Part shown: positions 5,973-8,105 of the stretch, one piece after another | Position numbering within the stretch: position 1 is the first letter of the stretch | Layout: every line of letters starts with the position of its first letter | NCBI GenBank assembly: GCA_017481185.1 | Contig: JAFUPO010000360.1 | Coordinates: 1 to 8,105, forward strand | Source: Clostridia bacterium | GTDB lineage: Bacteria; Bacillota_A; Clostridia; Christensenellales; Aristaeellaceae | Length of the DNA stretch: 8,105 bases | Reading direction: 5' to 3' | Made by a program: the position numbers and the translations under genes | Notes under the pieces: model-generated | Seen by the model: the letters and a program-made list of their open reading frames with translations, nothing else | Database searches by the model: none | What the model was told of the DNA's origin: nothing

Positions 5973-6491
5973 ATGCAGATCACCGTTGAAATGATCGAAA
6001 GCAAGGAGTTTAAGACCAAGGTTCGCGGCTACGACCCCGCTGAGGTGGATGAGTTCCTGGATGCCATTTGCGATGAAATGGTAGCCATGGAGGAGGAAAT
6101 CGAATCCCTCAACCAGCAGCTGGCTCAGCAGAGCGCCAGCCAGGCCCGCCCTGTAAAGGCAGAGCCCGCCCCCGCCCCTGTGGCTGCGGCCCCCGTGCGC
6201 AGCGCCGTGATGGATAAGGAGCAGCAGGAAACCCTCAACAGCCTGCTGATCAACGCCCAGAAGGTGGCGGATCAGACCGTGGCCGAAGCCCACACCCGCG
6301 CCGAAGCCATCGTGGCCCAGGCCCAGAAGCAGATCGATGAGCAGCTGGCCGGCCTGGAGGATGAAAAAGTGGCGCTGCAAGAAGAAGTGGAAAACCTTAA
6401 GAAGGCTGCCGCTGATTACAAGGAGCGCTTCCTGCGCCTGATGCAGGATCAGAAGCACGTTCTGGACGCTGAAACCGAGCTGTTTAAGTGA
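5973..6491 (+). CDS. divIVA: DivIVA/GpsB family membrane-curvature and division-site protein
   Basis: A 172-residue coiled-coil protein. DivIVA proteins gather on strongly curved membrane at poles and septa and recruit division or envelope partners. The N-terminal lipid-binding domain is clear: M-I-E-S-K-E-F-K-T-K-V-R-G-Y-D-P-A-E-V-D-E-F-L-D, residues 7-30, keeps R18-G19-Y20. The exposed Phe17 that enters the membrane in Bacillus is Val here. A first coiled coil runs to about residue 53. Then comes a Pro/Ala-rich linker (about 54-79) and a long second coiled coil (about 81-172) rich in Ala, Glu, Gln and Lys. The start has AAAGGAG (5957-5963) at 9 nt, overlapping the ylmH stop. It is the last gene of the cluster. 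The isoleucyl-tRNA synthetase gene that often follows in Bacillota is absent, replaced by a hairpin. Confidence 0.94.
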   Translation: MQITVEMIESKEFKTKVRGYDPAEVDEFLDAICDEMVAMEEEIESLNQQLAQQSASQARPVKAEPAPAPVAAAPVRSAVMDKEQQETLNSLLINAQKVADQTVAEAHTRAEAIVAQAQKQIDEQLAGLEDEKVALQEEVENLKKAAADYKERFLRLMQDQKHVLDAETELFK

Positions 6492-6507
6492 GAATACAAC
6501 GGGATAT

Positions 6508-6557
6508 AGTGCGAGGGGGAACCTTTCTTTGGGAAAAGAAGGGTTCCCCCTCGCACT
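6508..6557 (+). terminator. Long near-perfect hairpin after divIVA (terminator or palindromic repeat)
   Basis: Positions 6508-6530 pair with 6535-6557, giving 23 base pairs with one G-U wobble (6524 with 6541) and a GGGA tetraloop. The outer 16 pairs are GC-rich and the inner seven are mostly A-U. It starts 16 nt after the divIVA stop. No U-tract follows directly, so as a terminator it is not classical. The length and symmetry also suit a dispersed palindromic element or an mRNA 3'-end stabiliser. Confidence 0.65.
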
Positions 6558-6588
6558 CCCCTTAAAGAAACCATAAGGGGTGATTTTT
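6558..6588 (+). promoter_or_regulatory. Hairpin masking the Nudix ribosome binding site
   Basis: CCCCTTA (6558-6564) is perfectly complementary to TAAGGGG (6574-6580) across a 9-nt loop. The right arm is also the Shine-Dalgarno of the Nudix gene (AGGGG, 9 nt before ATG 6590). TTTTT at 6584-6588 follows the stem. The element can be read as a translational lock, as a weak intrinsic terminator, or as both. It abuts the long hairpin with no unpaired base between. Confidence 0.5.
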
Positions 6589-6589
6589 C

Positions 6590-7060
6590 ATGAAGATGAC
6601 GTCGCTGTGCTATATGGAGAAGGACGGGAAGTATCTCATGCTTCACCGCACCAAGAAGGAGAACGACGAAAACAAGGATAAGTGGATCGGTATCGGCGGC
6701 AAGTTTGAGGCTGGCGAAAGCCCGGAGGATTGCGTTATCCGGGAGGTGCGGGAGGAAACGGGCCTGACCCTGACCCAGTGGCAGTACCGGGGCATTGTGA
6801 CCTTTGTATCCGACGAATGGGGCACCGAGTATATGCACCTGTTTACCGCCGATGGCTTTGAGGGCAGCCTTAAAACCTGCGACGAGGGGGAACTGGACTG
6901 GATCAAAAAGGAGGATCTTTTGAAGCTGCCCATGTGGGAGGGCGATAAGATTTTTCTAAAAAAGATTTCCTCGCCCTGCCCCTTCTTTTCCCTGAAGCTA
7001 AGGTATCAGGGAGAGCGGCTGATGGAGGCGCAGCTGGACGGGATTGCCCTTTCAATCTGA
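6590..7060 (+). CDS. Nudix hydrolase, MutT/MTH1-like (probable 8-oxo-dGTP diphosphatase)
   Basis: A 156-residue cytoplasmic hydrolase that should cleave a nucleoside diphosphate linked to another moiety, using Mg2+. The Nudix box is complete: G37, E43, R51-E52-V53, E55-E56, G58-L59, with the correct spacing (G-x5-E-x7-R-E-V-x-E-E-x-G-L). The approach W-I-G-I-G-G-K-F-E-A-G-E-S-P-E-D-C resembles the MTH1/YtkD-like group annotated as 8-oxo-dGTP diphosphatase, which removes oxidised nucleotides from the pool. Substrate is inferred from that resemblance only. Length is normal for a single Nudix domain. ATG 6590 is preceded by AGGGG at 9 nt; another in-frame ATG at 6596 is possible. It is flanked by a hairpin on one side and a strong terminator on the other, so it looks like a separate unit or a read-through extension of the division operon. 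Confidence 0.92.
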   Translation: MKMTSLCYMEKDGKYLMLHRTKKENDENKDKWIGIGGKFEAGESPEDCVIREVREETGLTLTQWQYRGIVTFVSDEWGTEYMHLFTADGFEGSLKTCDEGELDWIKKEDLLKLPMWEGDKIFLKKISSPCPFFSLKLRYQGERLMEAQLDGIALSI

Positions 7061-7080
7061 TATAAATCGGCTAAAATAAG

Positions 7081-7125
7081 AAAATGACAGCACGGGTCGA
7101 TTGCCCAGAGATGCTGTCATTTTTT
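7081..7125 (+). terminator. Intrinsic terminator after the Nudix gene
   Basis: AAAATGACAGCA (7081-7092) pairs perfectly with TGCTGTCATTTT (7112-7123), a 12-bp stem. The 19-nt loop can form a small inner GGG/CCC stem (7094-7096 with 7104-7106). A run of six T (7120-7125) ends it. The A-rich left flank would also give some termination on the other strand. Confidence 0.88.
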
Positions 7126-7200
7126 GTGCAAACGAACAACTAAGAAAGGGTAAAGATTGCTTGAATTTTATGATTTCTTTCATATTAATATGTTTGCGAC

Positions 7201-7229
7201 TTGATTTTAGGCATTTGGAACAATATAAT
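7201..7229 (+). promoter_or_regulatory. Sigma-A-type promoter of the calcium ATPase gene
   Basis: TTGATT (7201-7206, four of six) and a perfect TATAAT (7224-7229) have the ideal 17-nt spacing. Transcription should start near 7236, about 70 nt before the ATG. AT-rich DNA upstream could act as an UP element. It is the best promoter match I found in the window. Confidence 0.7.
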
Positions 7230-7251
7230 AACGTTGGCAGATGTCGTTATT
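7227..7251. promoter_or_regulatory. Inverted repeat over the -10 and start site (candidate operator)
   Basis: AATAACG (7227-7233) and CGTTATT (7245-7251) form a perfect 7-bp inverted repeat with an 11-nt spacer. It overlaps the end of the -10 box and the likely start site, the place where a dimeric repressor would block initiation. No regulator is encoded nearby, so its binder is unknown. Confidence 0.35.
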
Positions 7252-7306
7252 GTACATTAAATACGAATTTGCTAAAAATTATCAATTCCGAAAGAGGGGC
7301 GCAGCA

Positions 7307-8105
7307 ATGAAGAAAACCTATATGCAAACCACTCAGGAGGTGCTCAGTGAGTTGGGCGTAAGCACAGAAGGGCTTACCACCGCTCAGGCCCAGGAGCGGC
7401 TGGCCAAGTACGGCCACAACAAGCTTAAGGACGCTGAAAAGCCCACCTTGCTCCAGCGCTTTTTGAGCCAGCTGAAGGATCCGATGCTGATCATTCTCAT
7501 GATCGCCGCGGCGGTGTCAGCGGTGACCAACGTCATCGCCGGCGAGAGCCTGGCGGAGGTTTTTATCATTCTGATCGTGGTTCTGCTCAACGCCATTCTG
7601 GGCGTGTTTCAGGAGAGCAAGGCAGAGGCAGCCATCGAAGCCTTGCAAACCATGACTGCCGCTACCTGCAAGGTGCTGCGGGACGGCAAGCAGGTTGTGC
7701 TTCACTCCGACGAACTGGTGCCCGGCGATGTGGTTATTTTGGAAGCCGGCGACAGCGTGCCTGCCGACGGCCGCCTGCTGGAGAGCGCTTCTCTTAAGAT
7801 TGAGGAGGCTGCCCTCACGGGCGAGAGCGTGCCTGTGAACAAGATGATCGACGCCCTGGGCCTGAACGCTGGCCAGGATGATATTCCCCTGGGCGACCGC
7901 AAAAATATGTGCTATATGGGTTCCACGGTGGTCTATGGCCGGGGCAAGGCCTTGGTGACCACCACCGGTATGGAAACTGAGATGGGCAAAATCGCAGGCG
8001 CTCTGGCTGCCACCGAGGAGGGCGAGACCCCCTTGCAGAAGCGGCTGGATGAGCTGGGCAAAACCCTGTCCAAGCTGGTGCTTGCCATCTGCGTGTTCAT
8101 CTTCA
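7307..8105 (+). CDS. Calcium-type P-type ATPase (PMCA/PacL-like), 3' end outside the window
   Basis: The first 266 residues of a P2-type cation pump that uses ATP to move Ca2+ out of the cytoplasm. Present in order: the N-terminal cation-ATPase domain (L-T-T-A-Q-A-Q-E-R-L-A-K-Y-G-H-N-K-L, residues 23-40), M1 (about 58-78), M2 (about 84-101), the actuator domain with V-P-G-D-V-V and G-D-S-V-P-A-D-G-R (138-156) and the dephosphorylation motif T-G-E-S (171-174), and the start of M3 (about 256 onward). The phosphorylated Asp (DKTGT), nucleotide domain and the remaining membrane helices lie beyond position 8105, so ion specificity cannot be checked fully. The sequence is in-frame to the edge with no stop. 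ATG 7307 has AGAGGGG at 7 nt. It has its own promoter and is insulated from the Nudix gene by a terminator. Confidence 0.93.
   Translation, partial: MKKTYMQTTQEVLSELGVSTEGLTTAQAQERLAKYGHNKLKDAEKPTLLQRFLSQLKDPMLIILMIAAAVSAVTNVIAGESLAEVFIILIVVLLNAILGVFQESKAEAAIEALQTMTAATCKVLRDGKQVVLHSDELVPGDVVILEAGDSVPADGRLLESASLKIEEAALTGESVPVNKMIDALGLNAGQDDIPLGDRKNMCYMGSTVVYGRGKALVTTTGMETEMGKIAGALAATEEGETPLQKRLDELGKTLSKLVLAICVFIF

Larger units (their letters stand above)
7126..7306 (+). other. AT-rich intergenic regulatory region before the calcium ATPase
   Basis: This stretch is much richer in A and T than the genes around it. It holds a perfect 12-bp palindrome at 7181-7192, a sigma-A-type promoter at 7201-7229, an inverted repeat over the start site and a leader of about 70 nt with AGAGGGG at 7293-7299. 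I see no convincing gene, tRNA or riboswitch in it. An open frame from 7101 starts in the terminator loop and resembles nothing. Confidence 0.6.

Noticed and set aside
5493..6458. A 321-codon minus-strand frame across ylmH and divIVA
   Set aside because: It is a shadow of two recognised + strand genes, with no recognisable domain.
7101..7310. A 69-codon + strand frame between the Nudix and ATPase genes
   Set aside because: It starts with TTG inside the terminator loop, has no ribosome binding site, runs over the ATPase promoter and leader, and resembles no family.

Overview
The window reads as chromosomal DNA from a GC-rich, low-oxygen Gram-positive lineage, most likely a gut-type member of class Clostridia (Bacillota). 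The main reasons are the conserved ylm/division cluster (YggS, SepF, YggT, YlmH, DivIVA), strong AGGAG-type ribosome binding sites, a SigB/SigF/SigG-type sigma factor with a RsbW/SpoIIAB-like partner, and a fused-length PMCA-type calcium ATPase. I cannot fix the family or genus from sequence alone. All ten recognisable genes are on the + strand.

Layout. (1) Positions 1-30 look like the 3' half of an intergenic palindrome, followed by a TauE/SafE (TSUP, YfcA-like) membrane protein. (2) A small RsbW/SpoIIAB-fold protein and a SigB/F/G-type sigma factor form a tight pair, with a plausible promoter in the end of the TSUP gene. (3) Without an obvious terminator the series continues into a HlyD-like single-pass membrane protein and then yggS-sepF-yggT-ylmH-divIVA. 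Junctions are 0 to 25 nt, and at three of them the stop codon lies inside or abuts the next Shine-Dalgarno. (4) After divIVA a 23-bp perfect-grade hairpin ends the cluster. It abuts a second hairpin that pairs away the ribosome binding site of a Nudix hydrolase gene. (5) A textbook intrinsic terminator follows the Nudix gene. (6) An AT-rich gap with a strong sigma-A-type promoter and two dyads leads into a calcium-type P-type ATPase, which runs off the right edge.

How the genes fit together. SepF tethers FtsZ to the membrane, YggT is a small membrane protein of the same cluster, DivIVA marks curved membrane and the division site, YlmH is an S4-domain RNA/ribosome-binding protein and YggS handles PLP homeostasis. 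The HlyD-like protein occupies the place of other ylm genes and has no transporter partner here, so it may act in envelope or division biology. The sigma/anti-sigma pair sits where sigE-sigG sit in Bacillus, and may tie this division operon to a regulatory switch.

Most interesting points: the anti-sigma-like protein has lost the ATP-binding signature residues; SepF carries two long disordered arms (Q/Y-rich and R/Y-rich); a perfect -10 promoter is built from rare tandem ATA codons inside yggS; and two similar palindromic elements sit directly in front of two unrelated genes.
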